Both the position numbers and the translations under genes were made by a program. Shown here one piece after another: positions 1 through 7,021 of a stretch of 33,052 bases of DNA; positions within the stretch are counted from its first letter, which is position 1; every line of letters begins with the position of its first letter. The notes under the pieces were generated by a model, which worked only from the letters and a program-made list of their open reading frames with translations, ran no database searches and had not been told where the DNA came from. The DNA is from Pseudarthrobacter oxydans (GTDB lineage: Bacteria > Actinomycetota > Actinomycetes > Actinomycetales > Micrococcaceae). The stretch is taken from NCBI RefSeq assembly GCF_013314975.1, contig NZ_JABTYH010000043.1, forward strand, positions 1 to 33,052. The letters run 5' to 3'.

Positions 1-24
1 CCGGCCCTCCCCGGCGCAGGAGCA

Positions 25-222
25 TCAGTCCTTGCTGGAGCCGTCCTTCAGCTTCCGGGCGGCGTCCTTGACCTTCTCCCCGGCATCCCTGAGCTTGGCT
101 TCGGCCTGGTCCTGCTGGCCCTCCCGCTCCAGGCGTTCGTTGCCGGTGAGCTTGCCCGTGGCCTCCTTGGCGGCGCCCACGTGGTTGGTCACTGCGTTGT
201 TTGCCTTGTCGTCGATTCCCAT
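25..222 (-). CDS. CsbD-like stress protein
   Basis: This encodes a small (65-aa), very hydrophilic Lys/Glu/Ala-rich protein matching the CsbD family: an N-terminal MGIDDKANN stretch, then GAAKEATGKLTGNERLEREG, then an amphipathic helical tail ending in KDGSSKD. CsbD proteins are abundant general-stress proteins of unknown biochemical function; in Bacillus the gene is under SigB control. I chose the ATG at 222 because an AAAGGA ribosome-binding site sits about 7 nt upstream. The ATG two codons earlier (228) would lie almost on top of that site. It lies downstream of, and on the same strand as, the Asp23-type envelope-stress operon, which fits a shared stress role, but about 120 bp separates them, so a separate transcript is possible. 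Family assignment is firm; function is inferred. Confidence 0.85.
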   Translation of the reverse strand: MGIDDKANNAVTNHVGAAKEATGKLTGNERLEREGQQDQAEAKLRDAGEKVKDAARKLKDGSSKD

Positions 223-342
223 GGTCATTTCCTTTCGTCCATCACCGCGGCTGCGGCGAATTTTCGGTTAGAGCGGGGTGGAGCGAAGGTCGTGGAGCAC
301 AGCTGGTGGTGCAGAAGACGTGTCCGGAACGGCCGGGAGGGG

Positions 343-948
343 CTACTGCACCCTGCCCCGCCGTGCCGTGGCGGTCCGGGCGCCGCTGGTGATTCGGACC
401 AGGACCGGGATCTGATCGCCCAACCAGGCATCAATTCCTGTCACCAGGTCCTCCGCCGTCCCGGCAAGATCGCCGGGGGAGGCGCCTTGGCGTGCCTGGA
501 GCCGCAGCTGGAGCCCCGTTGTGCGGGGGAGTTCCCATGCGGAGACTGCCGTGGCAACCACCAGGCGGTTGTCCGCCGTGGCGTTCTTTACCGCCGCGGA
601 GACCAGCCCGACGTCCACCACCGTGGTGCCGCGGCCGCCGTCGTCCTCCTGCGCAAGCCTCCTGGTCCGGCCGCCGCCCTGCGACGCGATCCATGCGACG
701 CACAGCGCCGCGGCCAGAAGGAGGCCGCCCACCCAGGCAACAGCCCACCAGCTGCGGACTGGTCCCGGCAGCGGGGCGCTACTGAGCAAGGCGGATGCCT
801 GGCCCAAGAGCGTGGACGCGGTGGCAGCCCAGGCGTCCGCCTCGGTGGGCAGGAACCCGGCCGCCGCCACCAGCGCACCTCCAGCGGCCAGAAGCAGTCC
901 AAGCACGATCAGCAGGGTCCGGTTGAGGGCGCGGTTGGTTCTCCTCAT
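343..948 (-). CDS. AmaP-type alkaline-shock membrane anchor protein
   Basis: The product is 201 aa. It has an N-terminal membrane helix (about residues 11-32), a second helix (about 68-88) and then a cytoplasmic domain of about 110 residues with alternating beta/alpha pattern (TTVVDVGLVSAAVKNATADN ...). This two-helix plus Asp23-like-domain layout is that of AmaP, the membrane anchor that tethers Asp23 at the cytoplasmic face of the membrane in staphylococci. The ATG at 948 overlaps the TGA of the preceding gene (ATGA), showing translational coupling; an upstream extension of the frame is only a high-GC artefact. It is the last gene of the five-gene Asp23 operon. AmaP assignment rests on architecture and context, because sequence conservation in this family is low. 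Confidence 0.7.
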   Translation of the reverse strand: MRRTNRALNRTLLIVLGLLLAAGGALVAAAGFLPTEADAWAATASTLLGQASALLSSAPLPGPVRSWWAVAWVGGLLLAAALCVAWIASQGGGRTRRLAQEDDGGRGTTVVDVGLVSAAVKNATADNRLVVATAVSAWELPRTTGLQLRLQARQGASPGDLAGTAEDLVTGIDAWLGDQIPVLVRITSGARTATARRGRVQ

Positions 949-1526
949 TGCCCCACCGCCCCGCTGCTGGCCACGCGCACCGCTGGGGTGATGCGCGTGG
1001 CCAGTCCGTACCGCGCCAGTTCGCTGCTGGCAGCGGCGGTAAGGGCGCCGGCGTCCAGCGCAAGGCCCGACGTCGGCCGCACCTGGACGCGGGCGGAGCG
1101 TCCGGCCACGGTGGTGGTCACCTGGCCCGGAGCAAACCCGGAACTGAGCTGCACGGTGCGGGAGACGGCGGCGGCGATCACGTCGTCGTCCACCACCACG
1201 GCGCAGCGGTCGCTGGCCAGGGCCCGGCGCGGCCGGCGCCCGGGGGCCATGCCGGCAACAATGAGGACCACTCCGAGCAGCGCGATCCCCACGCCGGCGG
1301 CAGCCAGCCAGCCAGGAATGGTGGCGGCAGGGAGCCCGGCCAGCCACCGTCCCGTGTCCCCGGGGGAAGCCAGCAGTGCGGGAACACCGGCCATCATCAG
1401 GACTGCTTCCAGGGCCAGCCAGAGGCACAGCGCCAGGAGGACAGTTGCGGCCAGGACCGATGCCGCTGCCCGGGACGAGTGGGTTTCCCGCCGCACCATG
1501 CGGCGGATAAGCCGTTGGTTGTTCAT
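945..1526 (-). CDS. DUF6286-type two-helix membrane protein of the Asp23 operon
   Basis: The product is 193 aa, starting MNNQRLIRRMVRRETHSSR. A basic N-terminus is followed by a membrane helix (about 20-48), a loop, a second helix (about 66-92) and a soluble C-terminal domain (about 100-193). Its layout closely parallels the next gene, as if both are anchors with an Asp23-like soluble part. Proteins of this shape in actinobacterial Asp23 operons are usually labelled DUF6286; I recognise the type by context and topology, not by a catalytic motif. Its start (1526) overlaps the stop of the upstream gene and its own stop overlaps the downstream start, both by ATGA. No enzyme residues are visible. 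Confidence 0.65.
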   Translation of the reverse strand: MNNQRLIRRMVRRETHSSRAAASVLAATVLLALCLWLALEAVLMMAGVPALLASPGDTGRWLAGLPAATIPGWLAAAGVGIALLGVVLIVAGMAPGRRPRRALASDRCAVVVDDDVIAAAVSRTVQLSSGFAPGQVTTTVAGRSARVQVRPTSGLALDAGALTAAASSELARYGLATRITPAVRVASSGAVGQ

Positions 1527-1969
1527 GCCGGCCTCCTTTCCTCGTGGTGTTCCTGTTGGGGACCCGTCCGGTGCGGTTCCCGTTGGGGACCGCCGCGGCG
1601 GCCGCCTTGGTGCGGACCGCCGTCGACCCTGCTGGTCCGGTGCGGCTGCCGGGCGCCGGTGAGCGTGATGTCCACCGTTCCCATCAGCAGCCCGCTGAGG
1701 TCGGCACCCCGGCGCAGGATGGTGTCCCGTGCCGCCCGCGTCTGCTCGAACAGCGTGCCCGCTGCAGGCGGTGTGCCCGTGCCGGGGCTCGGCTGCAGCA
1801 GCGGCGGAAGGGGAAGCATTACCGAGATGGCGGCCCCCAATGTGCCACCGTCATCCCGGAGATCTGCCTCAACGTTCTTTCCGGGGACGCCGAAAGCATC
1901 AGCCGCAACTGTCTCCAGGGTGTGCCGGAGCGCCGCGGGCGAGATCCGGTTGTAGCCCCGGCGAGTCAT
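1523..1969 (-). CDS. Asp23-like small protein with basic Gln/His-rich tail
   Basis: The product is 148 aa. Residues 1 to about 105 (RISPAALRHTLETVAADAFG ... GTVDITLTGARQ) resemble a diverged Asp23/Gls24-type domain: a helical start and a beta strand ending in a D-x-T/N-x-T signature like the VNITITD of the main Asp23 protein of this operon. The last 40 residues are a low-complexity tail rich in Gly, Pro, Gln, His and Arg. Its DNA contains short GC-rich repeats (around 1557-1600), so the tail length may vary between strains. No membrane helix is present. Both ends overlap the neighbours by 4 bp. A role as a second soluble subunit of the stress complex is inference. Confidence 0.55.
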   Translation of the reverse strand: MTRRGYNRISPAALRHTLETVAADAFGVPGKNVEADLRDDGGTLGAAISVMLPLPPLLQPSPGTGTPPAAGTLFEQTRAARDTILRRGADLSGLLMGTVDITLTGARQPHRTSRVDGGPHQGGRRGGPQREPHRTGPQQEHHEERRPA

Positions 1970-2157
1970 GGGGAAGAGCGCCTGCCACGGAGGGCGTCCA
2001 TGACCGCGCCGACGTCCAGCGTGCCCTGGGCGGCGCGGCCCAGCACCGCGCCGGTCCCCATGAACAGGGCGGTGAGCAGGAATCCCCAGAAGCCGAAGGC
2101 GAGGGCCGCCAAGGCCAGGACAGCCCCGGCGGCGGTGCCTGTTACTGCCGGGCTCAC
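1966..2157 (-). CDS. DUF2273 small membrane protein
   Basis: The product is 63 aa with two closely spaced hydrophobic segments (about residues 8-24 and 25-43) and a short basic cytoplasmic tail (DALRGRRSSP). DUF2273 proteins are short two-helix proteins encoded beside Asp23/AmaP genes in Gram-positive bacteria and are thought to be membrane partners of the Asp23 layer. The GTG start at 2157 overlaps the TGA of the Asp23 gene (GTGA) and the stop overlaps the next ATG. Size, topology and position all fit DUF2273; the exact function is not established. Confidence 0.7.
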   Translation of the reverse strand: MSPAVTGTAAGAVLALAALAFGFWGFLLTALFMGTGAVLGRAAQGTLDVGAVMDALRGRRSSP

Positions 2158-2627
2158 GCGACCCTCGGCTCCTGGTCGGCGTCGTCGTCAGCGTCGTCGG
2201 AGGGGACGTGGATGTCGGTGATGGTGATGTTGACTTCGGTCACCTCCATGCCCACGAGGTCCTCGATGGCTGTGTAGACGGCGTCCCGGGCGCGGTCCGC
2301 CACGTCCTGGAGAGGGTGCGGGTATTCGACCACCAGGGTGACGTCAACGGCCACCTGGGTCTGCCCCACCTCAACGCTGACGCCCTGGGTCAGGTCCTTC
2401 TGGCCCACTTTTTCCCGGAGCGTGCCCAGTGCACGGGCTGCTCCGCCGCCGAGGGCGTGGACGCCGTCGATCTCCTGGATGGCGATGCCGGCGATCTTTG
2501 CCACCACGGCGTCGTCAACGGTGGTGGCGCCGCGCCCGTCCTTGCCTTTGGGCTGGGCGGGGGCGGCCACCCCGGACGACGGGGTTTTGGCGGCGACGGT
2601 TGCGGGGGTCTGCGTCTGGGTAGTCAA
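2154..2627 (-). CDS. Asp23/Gls24 family envelope stress response protein
   Basis: The product is about 157 aa. A flexible Thr/Pro/Ala/Gln-rich N-terminus (1-34) is followed by the Asp23 domain (about 35-145: TTVDDAVVAKIAGIAIQEID, then GVSVEVGQTQVAVDVTLVVE, then VTEVNITITDIHVP) and an acidic Asp-rich tail. Asp23 proteins form an abundant meshwork at the inner face of the cell membrane and are induced by alkaline or cell-wall stress. I chose the TTG at 2627: it has a GAGGAG ribosome-binding site 7 nt upstream, while the in-frame GTG at 2636 overlaps that site and an ATG far upstream would run through the 76-bp palindrome. It heads a five-gene operon with all junctions overlapping. Confidence 0.85.
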   Translation of the reverse strand: MTTQTQTPATVAAKTPSSGVAAPAQPKGKDGRGATTVDDAVVAKIAGIAIQEIDGVHALGGGAARALGTLREKVGQKDLTQGVSVEVGQTQVAVDVTLVVEYPHPLQDVADRARDAVYTAIEDLVGMEVTEVNITITDIHVPSDDADDDADQEPRVA

Positions 2628-2775
2628 AGCGATCACTCCTCTTTGTTGAACCTGCGCTGTTGTGCGCCTGTGCAGATAAGACGCAGCCGGGCCGCCAAAC
2701 CTCACGCAGAAAGGGGTGTGAGCTGCGCCACACTTCTGCGGGGTGCTTCCGACGGCGGCGCCCGCCATGGTGCCT

Positions 2776-2851
2776 CCCGGCCCAACTAGGTAGCAGCACA
2801 TGTCGTTATGAGGCCCCATAACAGCATCTGCTGCTACCTAGTTGGGCCGGG
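2776..2851. repeat. 76-bp imperfect palindrome with 23-bp perfect arms
   Basis: Positions 2776-2798 and 2829-2851 are perfect reverse complements (23 bp; core AACTAGGTAGCAGCA / TGCTGCTACCTAGTT). The 30-bp spacer is itself palindromic: GTTATG (2805-2810) pairs with CATAAC (2817-2822) around a central GGCC at 2812-2815, which is also the centre of the outer arms. The element is therefore one continuous, slightly imperfect palindrome. It lies about 150 bp upstream of the Asp23 start, between it and the plus-strand 39-aa gene. It could be an intergenic mobile repeat, a large regulator site or a bidirectional terminator; no T-run follows either side. Confidence 0.9.
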
Positions 2852-2866
2852 GCGCGGTGCTGCACC

Positions 2867-2920
2867 TTGCGCGATGGGCAGCCACTGTGCGTAGGATCTA
2901 TTTAGTAACCATGCTTACTA
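2867..2920 (+). promoter_or_regulatory. Candidate promoter with TAGTAA-N6-TTACTA operator
   Basis: A perfect 6-bp inverted repeat, TAGTAA (2903-2908) and TTACTA (2915-2920), sits in an A/T-rich island inside GC-rich DNA. A weak promoter-like pair precedes it: TTGCGC (2867-2872) and TAGGAT (2892-2897), 19 bp apart. The palindrome would then cover the transcription start, as a repressor site often does. The target would be the 39-aa gene at 3009, about 90 bp downstream. The palindrome is seen; the promoter and operator roles are inferred. The rest of 2628-3008 contains the 76-bp palindrome and no convincing gene. Confidence 0.4.
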
Positions 2921-3008
2921 TCTCGACTTGCAGGGATCAGGCGGCTTCCCCCGGGCCCCGACGATCCCTCCAGCGGGACCGCGGAACATCAACGAAAGGA
3001 CCAGCGCC

Positions 3009-3128
3009 ATGAAGAAACTGCTCATTGCCTTCCTGCCCACCATCATCAGCAAGGTGCTGCAGGCCCGGAAAGCCAAGCAGGCCGGCCGCGCAGGCCAGGC
3101 GGCGCGGCCCCCGCGCAACCGCTTCTAG
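3009..3128 (+). CDS. 39-aa basic small protein, function unknown
   Basis: The product is 39 aa. It starts MKKLLIAFLPTIISKVLQAR, a short hydrophobic stretch of about 15 residues between lysines, and continues as a strongly basic, Gln/Ala/Pro/Arg-rich tail ending NRF. A GAAAGGA ribosome-binding site lies 8 nt before the ATG. A clear hairpin follows the stop by about 20 nt. The ribosome-binding site, hairpin and own promoter-like region together support a real monocistronic small gene. It could be a membrane-associated stress peptide or bind nucleic acid or anionic lipid through its tail; nothing in the sequence decides between these. Confidence 0.6.
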   Translation: MKKLLIAFLPTIISKVLQARKAKQAGRAGQAARPPRNRF

Positions 3129-3147
3129 CGCCTGTTTGCGATCAGCG

Positions 3148-3179
3148 CGGCCCGCCTCCCGGCTCAGGAAGGCGGGCCG
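3148..3179 (+). terminator. Hairpin after the 39-aa gene
   Basis: A 10-bp perfect stem, CGGCCCGCCT (3148-3157) with AGGCGGGCCG (3170-3179), encloses a 12-nt loop. It begins 20 nt after the stop codon at 3128. There is no long T-run, only a short mixed tract, which is common for terminators in high-GC actinobacteria. The rest of 3180-3379 shows no gene. Confidence 0.6.
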
Positions 3180-3379
3180 AACTGCTTTGCAGGCGTTATT
3201 GTCCGCCCGGGCCTGTTTTTCCGCGAAACGACCACAGCCCTATCACACGCATGCGCGGGCCTTTTGCCCGGGGTTTACGGTGAATATGCGGTGTACATGG
3301 GCGGGCGCCCGCAATGCGGCCCCGGCCCGGGCCTGCACGTCGTAAACTTGCCACAAACTAGCAAGAGCCGGGGGGCTTA

Positions 3380-3769
3380 GTGGAAGAACAGCAGGTCTGC
3401 CTGGTCATTGAAGATGACTCTGATATCCGCGGACTGATTACCGCCGTGTTGACCCGTGCCGGGTTCAAGGTGCTGGCCGTCGGATCAGGAGCCGAGGGGA
3501 AAGCCGCAGCCGCCGCGGCCGGTGCCACCCTGTCCCTGATCACCCTGGACTTGGGCTTGCCGGACATCGATGGACGGGACCTTAGCCTTGAACTGCGGAA
3601 GCTAAGCCCGGCACCTCTGCTCTTCCTCACGGCCAGGGCAGAAGACGACGACGTTCTAGCCGGGCTGGCAGCCGGAGCCGCTGCGTATCTGACGAAGCCT
3701 TTCCTTCCCAGCACACTGGGGGAAACGGCCCTGAAATTAACCCGTGTGCAGCCCGGCGCTCGCATTTGA
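3380..3769 (+). CDS. Single-domain response regulator (receiver only)
   Basis: The product is 129 aa and consists of one CheY-like receiver domain: acidic pocket E11/D12/D13, phosphoacceptor D57 in LITLDLGLPDIDG, T84 in LLFLTAR and K106 in AYLTKPF. All catalytic positions are present and no DNA-binding or enzymatic output domain follows; the frame ends 20 residues after the KPF motif. It starts with GTG at 3380. No histidine kinase is adjacent; the nearest two-component pair (5172-6852) has its own NarL-type regulator. It may act as a phosphate relay or sink, or signal by protein contact. That it is an active receiver is well supported; its partner is unknown. Confidence 0.85.
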   Translation: MEEQQVCLVIEDDSDIRGLITAVLTRAGFKVLAVGSGAEGKAAAAAAGATLSLITLDLGLPDIDGRDLSLELRKLSPAPLLFLTARAEDDDVLAGLAAGAAAYLTKPFLPSTLGETALKLTRVQPGARI

Positions 3770-3799
3770 GCATCAGTGACGCCGCGCCAGTTGCTGCGC

Positions 3800-4909
3800 T
3801 CAGCCGCCCTGGGTAACTCCTGTGTCAGGGAGTGCCAGCGGGCGCCAGTCGGCAATCAGCCCGGTCTCGGCGTACGACAATTTGATATTGACGTTGTAGC
3901 TGCCAGGGCGTTTGAGATCGGGCACCCAGATTTCGGCGACCCCGGCGTCGTGGGGCGTGGCTCCCACCACCCTGTAGGCGAGTTTTTCGGCCTGCCAGCT
4001 GTCCGGCACATCCAAGCCGTCCAAAGACCAAGTCAGGAGCAGGGGGACATTTGCGAGTCCCTGGAGGTCTACCCTGACGGCCACGCTCCAGCCCTGCGGA
4101 TCCGCGCCCTGCGGGCCGCTGGTTGACTCCACCTCCTGCAGCGCCGCGGCCAGCCTGAGAGCCACCTGTGCCGGGGGCACGGTTTCTCCGTTTTCGTCGA
4201 TGGTTTCGATAACCATGGCGTGGGCTGTATACACGACGGCGGGGGGAACCACGTCCCGCAGCGCATAGTGATTCGACATCTCCCTGATGTATTCATCGGT
4301 CAGGGGCGGGATCTCTCCGAGGAGCCGGATGGAGGGTTCGGGGAGGACGGTCAGGATGCCGGCGGGCGTGGTGCTCAGTGTCGGCGACGGACTGTCCGTC
4401 CCTGTAGAGGTGCCGGTGGGTGTGGGACTGGGCGTCGCCGTCGTCCGCGTCGGCGTGGGGGTCGTGGGCGTCGGCGCGGGCGTGAACGTCAGGAAGGTGG
4501 GCCGCGGGACGGGCCGCACGGTGGGAAGCGGACGCATGGTGAATTGTTCAAAGCCCGTGAACCGGGGCGTGGCCGCCGCCTCCTGGCCCGCCGGAAGCGG
4601 CACGTCGGCGGCACCCGCCCTGGCCAGCCCGCCGTCGTCGTAAATTTGCCCCGCCGAGGCAGCCTCCGGAACGGCGGTCAGGGGCAGGAGCCCGCCGATC
4701 CCTTCCGGAGCAAAGCCGGTCAGCGGAGTGCGCTTGATGATGTGGATCGACTCGATCCGTGCCACGTCTTCGTCCGGCGGCGGGAAGATCCTGTCCCAGA
4801 GGTTCAGCACGCCCAGAATCGCGGCCGCCAATGCACCTGCGGCGATGATGAATGTTGAGGTGCGCTTGTACCAGGGAGGTTTAGCTGCTGGTTTATGTTT
4901 TGTGACCAC
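3800..4909 (-). CDS. Membrane-anchored protein with Pro/Thr-rich linker, function unknown
   Basis: The product is about 369 aa. A basic cytoplasmic N-terminus (VTKHKPAAKPPWYKR) is followed by one membrane helix (about 18-38) and an exposed region. That region contains a low-complexity linker of PTPTPTRTTATPSPTPT type (about residues 145-185) and then a globular C-terminal domain of about 170 residues ending in an apparent beta-rich part (GSYNVNIKLSY ...). I chose the GTG at 4909 because GGGAGG lies 7 nt upstream; earlier in-frame GTGs lack such a site. No lipobox, LPXTG or catalytic motif is visible and I do not recognise the family. A surface or periplasm-facing sensor or structural protein is possible. 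It converges with the receiver gene. The 262 bp between it and the next gene (4910-5171) hold nothing convincing. Confidence 0.7.
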   Translation of the reverse strand: MVTKHKPAAKPPWYKRTSTFIIAAGALAAAILGVLNLWDRIFPPPDEDVARIESIHIIKRTPLTGFAPEGIGGLLPLTAVPEAASAGQIYDDGGLARAGAADVPLPAGQEAAATPRFTGFEQFTMRPLPTVRPVPRPTFLTFTPAPTPTTPTPTRTTATPSPTPTGTSTGTDSPSPTLSTTPAGILTVLPEPSIRLLGEIPPLTDEYIREMSNHYALRDVVPPAVVYTAHAMVIETIDENGETVPPAQVALRLAAALQEVESTSGPQGADPQGWSVAVRVDLQGLANVPLLLTWSLDGLDVPDSWQAEKLAYRVVGATPHDAGVAEIWVPDLKRPGSYNVNIKLSYAETGLIADWRPLALPDTGVTQGG

Positions 4910-5171
4910 GCCACCACCTCCCACCACAGCAAGCAGAACCCCCTGCCCGTTACTGCCGCGTTACTGCGCATCCCGAGTACGCTTGCGGGTGGAGCGCGTT
5001 CGACGGCGGAGCGCGCCGGCCGCCGCCAGCATGCGTTCCAGCCTGCCCGGCTCCATGAGGTCAGCCCATTCCCCGCACCACCGCAAAGCCTGCGGCCCGG
5101 ATCCGTTTTTCGCGCTTCTTCTCCGCCCCTCCCTGGCCAACCAGATAGCTGGCATTGCCGGTTCGGTCCCC

Positions 5172-5825
5172 TTACGGCTCTATGAGTCCGGTGCGAATGG
5201 CAAATCTTGCGAGATCCAGCCGGTCGCGCAGGCCGAGCTTTTGCAGGACGTTAGCCCGGTGGCGGTCGACGGTTTTTACGCTGATCCTGAGGGCCTCGGC
5301 GATTTCCCTGGTGGAGTTTCCCTCTGCGATGAGCTTCGTAATCTGCTCCTCTCGAGGCGTGAGAATGCTGTTCGGCATCCGGTCGCCCCGTCGGTCGCGT
5401 TCGAGGTAGTCGCGGATGAGCGCGGTGACCGCGCCAGGGTAGAGGAACGACTCTCCTCTCATCGATGCCCGGCATGCTTCGATCAGGTCGCGGTCGGCGA
5501 CCGACTTGAGGACATAGCCAGAGGCCCCGGCACGTATCGCTTCGAAGAAGTACTGCTCGTTGTCGTACATAGAAAGGATGAGGATACGCACGTTGGGTGC
5601 GCTCCGCGATATTTGTCGTGCTGCCTGGAGGCCGGTCATCTGGGGCATGGCGATGTCGAGAATGGCGAGGTCAATCCCGCCGGCGGTCGCGGCATCGACG
5701 GCTTCTGTGCCGTCTGCGGCCTCGGCGACGACGGTGAGGTCTTCTTCCGCGTCGAGGATCATGCGGAGTCCGCGGCGGACCAGGGCGTGGTCGTCGGCGA
5801 GGAGGATGCGGGTGGGTGCGCCCAT
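5172..5825 (-). CDS. NarL/FixJ-type response regulator
   Basis: The product is 217 aa. An N-terminal receiver domain (1 to about 120; acidic D11/D12, phosphoacceptor D57 in LAILDIAMP, S85, K107 in GYVLKS) is followed by a LuxR-type helix-turn-helix (about 154-217: LTPREEQITKLIAEGNSTRE, then IAEALRISVKTVDRHR). It is a transcription factor activated by phosphorylation. The ATG at 5825 has an AAGGAA site 8 nt upstream and lies 4 bp after the kinase stop, so the two are co-transcribed kinase first. The frame stays open far upstream inside the kinase gene, but that extension is not a real start. The divergent DUF1538 cassette is the most obvious local target; this is inference from position. Confidence 0.92.
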   Translation of the reverse strand: MGAPTRILLADDHALVRRGLRMILDAEEDLTVVAEAADGTEAVDAATAGGIDLAILDIAMPQMTGLQAARQISRSAPNVRILILSMYDNEQYFFEAIRAGASGYVLKSVADRDLIEACRASMRGESFLYPGAVTALIRDYLERDRRGDRMPNSILTPREEQITKLIAEGNSTREIAEALRISVKTVDRHRANVLQKLGLRDRLDLARFAIRTGLIEP

Positions 5826-5829
5826 CGGT

Positions 5830-6852
5830 TCAGTTCCTTGCCTCGGCGCCGGGAACGAGGAGGCGGACGTCGGTTCCCCCGCTCGGGCGGGAGGAGACTG
5901 TGAGCTCGGCGCCGATGAGCATGGCCCGTTCGCGCATTCCGCGGATGCCTGCGCCCTCGGGGAGGTCGCCGCCTTGCCCGTTGTCACTAATTCGCAGGGT
6001 CAGCCCGGTCGTGGATGAGGTGAGCGTGAAATCGACTTGTGTCGCGTGGGCATGACGGGCGACGTTGGTGAGTGCCTCCTGGGCAATGCGGTAGAGGACC
6101 AGTTCGACGTCCCCGCTGAGCTCGGGAAGCTTGTCGGCGATCCCCCAGTTCACCGGGATTCCGCTCGAGCGGGAGAACTCGGTGCCCAGCGAGGTCAGGG
6201 CACTACGCAGGCCGAGGTCCGCGAGGACGCCGGGGCGGAGACGTTGCGCGACCTGGCGGACCTCCTCCAGGCTGGCACGGACCGCTTCCTGGGCGACGAG
6301 GCTCTCTTCGCGCAGATCGTCGGGCGACCGGTCGACAACTCGCTTGAGGCTGAGTAGCGCAACGGTCAGGCTTTGGCCGATCTGGTCGTGCAGTTCCCGC
6401 GAGATCCGCTGACGTTCCCCCTCTTGCGCGGCCAGGGCGAGGGCGCTGCTCGCGCTGGTTTCGGCTTCGAGCCGATCCAGCATTTCATTGAAGGTGCGGA
6501 TGAAGTGCCCGAGGTCGCCGTTACCGGCTTCAGTGGTTGCCCGGTCGCCGCCGCGCCGCAGCAGGCCCACCCGGCGCATGACGGTCGTCAGCGCGTCAAG
6601 CGGCGCGAGACTTGCCCGCACCAGGGCGGCATTCGCGGCGAGGATGAGGGCCAGTCCGATGATCAGGACCGGCACTTCAGTCAGCAGGACGGGTGATGAC
6701 ACCGTTGCTGGGGAGAGCGCCAGAACGAGAGTGCCGATGGCAAAGAGTAAACCGTTGATGATGAACAGTCGCCAGAACAGCAACTGCGCCGGTCCTTTCG
6801 GGGGCAGGCCGACTGTTGCGCCGGCGGCCCTCGTTTCGAGCGGAGTCCGCAT
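5830..6852 (-). CDS. Two-component sensor histidine kinase (HisKA_3 type)
   Basis: With the ATG at 6852 the product is 340 aa. It has two membrane helices (about 24-46 and 54-78) with a very short external loop, a HAMP-like linker (LAPLDALTTVMRRVGLL), a dimerisation/phosphorylation helix with ERQRISRELHDQIG (His about 155) and a C-terminal HATPase domain with an N-box (EALTNVARHAHA), DNGQGG and GIRGMRERA. This is the standard partner of NarL-type regulators. The tiny external loop suggests sensing within or at the membrane rather than of an extracellular ligand. AAGG lies 8 nt upstream of 6852; ATG 6888 and GTG 6900 are alternative starts without a good ribosome-binding site. Confidence 0.9.
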   Translation of the reverse strand: MRTPLETRAAGATVGLPPKGPAQLLFWRLFIINGLLFAIGTLVLALSPATVSSPVLLTEVPVLIIGLALILAANAALVRASLAPLDALTTVMRRVGLLRRGGDRATTEAGNGDLGHFIRTFNEMLDRLEAETSASSALALAAQEGERQRISRELHDQIGQSLTVALLSLKRVVDRSPDDLREESLVAQEAVRASLEEVRQVAQRLRPGVLADLGLRSALTSLGTEFSRSSGIPVNWGIADKLPELSGDVELVLYRIAQEALTNVARHAHATQVDFTLTSSTTGLTLRISDNGQGGDLPEGAGIRGMRERAMLIGAELTVSSRPSGGTDVRLLVPGAEARN

Positions 6853-6941
6853 TCGACTAGCCTTACGCGGCCTGCGTCCTTTGTCCATGAGGGCCCGCAC
6901 CCACAGGCTGCGGAAGCACGCACCCTTGTCGCTCCGAAATG

Positions 6942-6962
6942 GGTGTCAGGCCTAATGGCACC
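6942..6962. promoter_or_regulatory. Inverted repeat in the shared divergent promoter region
   Basis: GGTGTCA (6942-6948) and TGGCACC (6956-6962) form 7-bp arms (one mismatch) around 7 bp. The repeat lies in the only intergenic space between the kinase/regulator pair (minus strand) and the KhtT-N/DUF1538 cassette (plus strand). Size and location suit a dimeric regulator. Whether the NarL-type regulator binds here is inference. Confidence 0.35.
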
Positions 6963-7021
6963 TCACTGATCACGGAGGGAGACTGGATCCACCCTAAAGA
7001 AACCAGGGAACGGAGGGCCCC

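Noticed and set aside
181..1662. Long plus-strand open frame opposite the Asp23 operon
   Set aside because: It is Arg/Gly/Ala/Pro-rich without a domain, lies antisense to coupled genes with recognisable families, and is explained by GC-rich third positions.
2776..2851. Palindrome as an ordinary intrinsic terminator
   Set aside because: It is not placed just after any gene end, has no T-run, and its nested symmetry with a 30-bp spacer is unlike a simple terminator; kept as a repeat.
4961..5155. 64-codon minus-strand frame between the anchored protein and the response regulator
   Set aside because: It has no ribosome-binding site and an Arg-rich composition expected by chance in this DNA; the region is treated as intergenic.
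5826..5987. 54-residue N-terminal extension of the NarL-type regulator
   Set aside because: It lies inside the kinase gene in another frame; the ATG at 5825 has a good ribosome-binding site and gives the normal family length.
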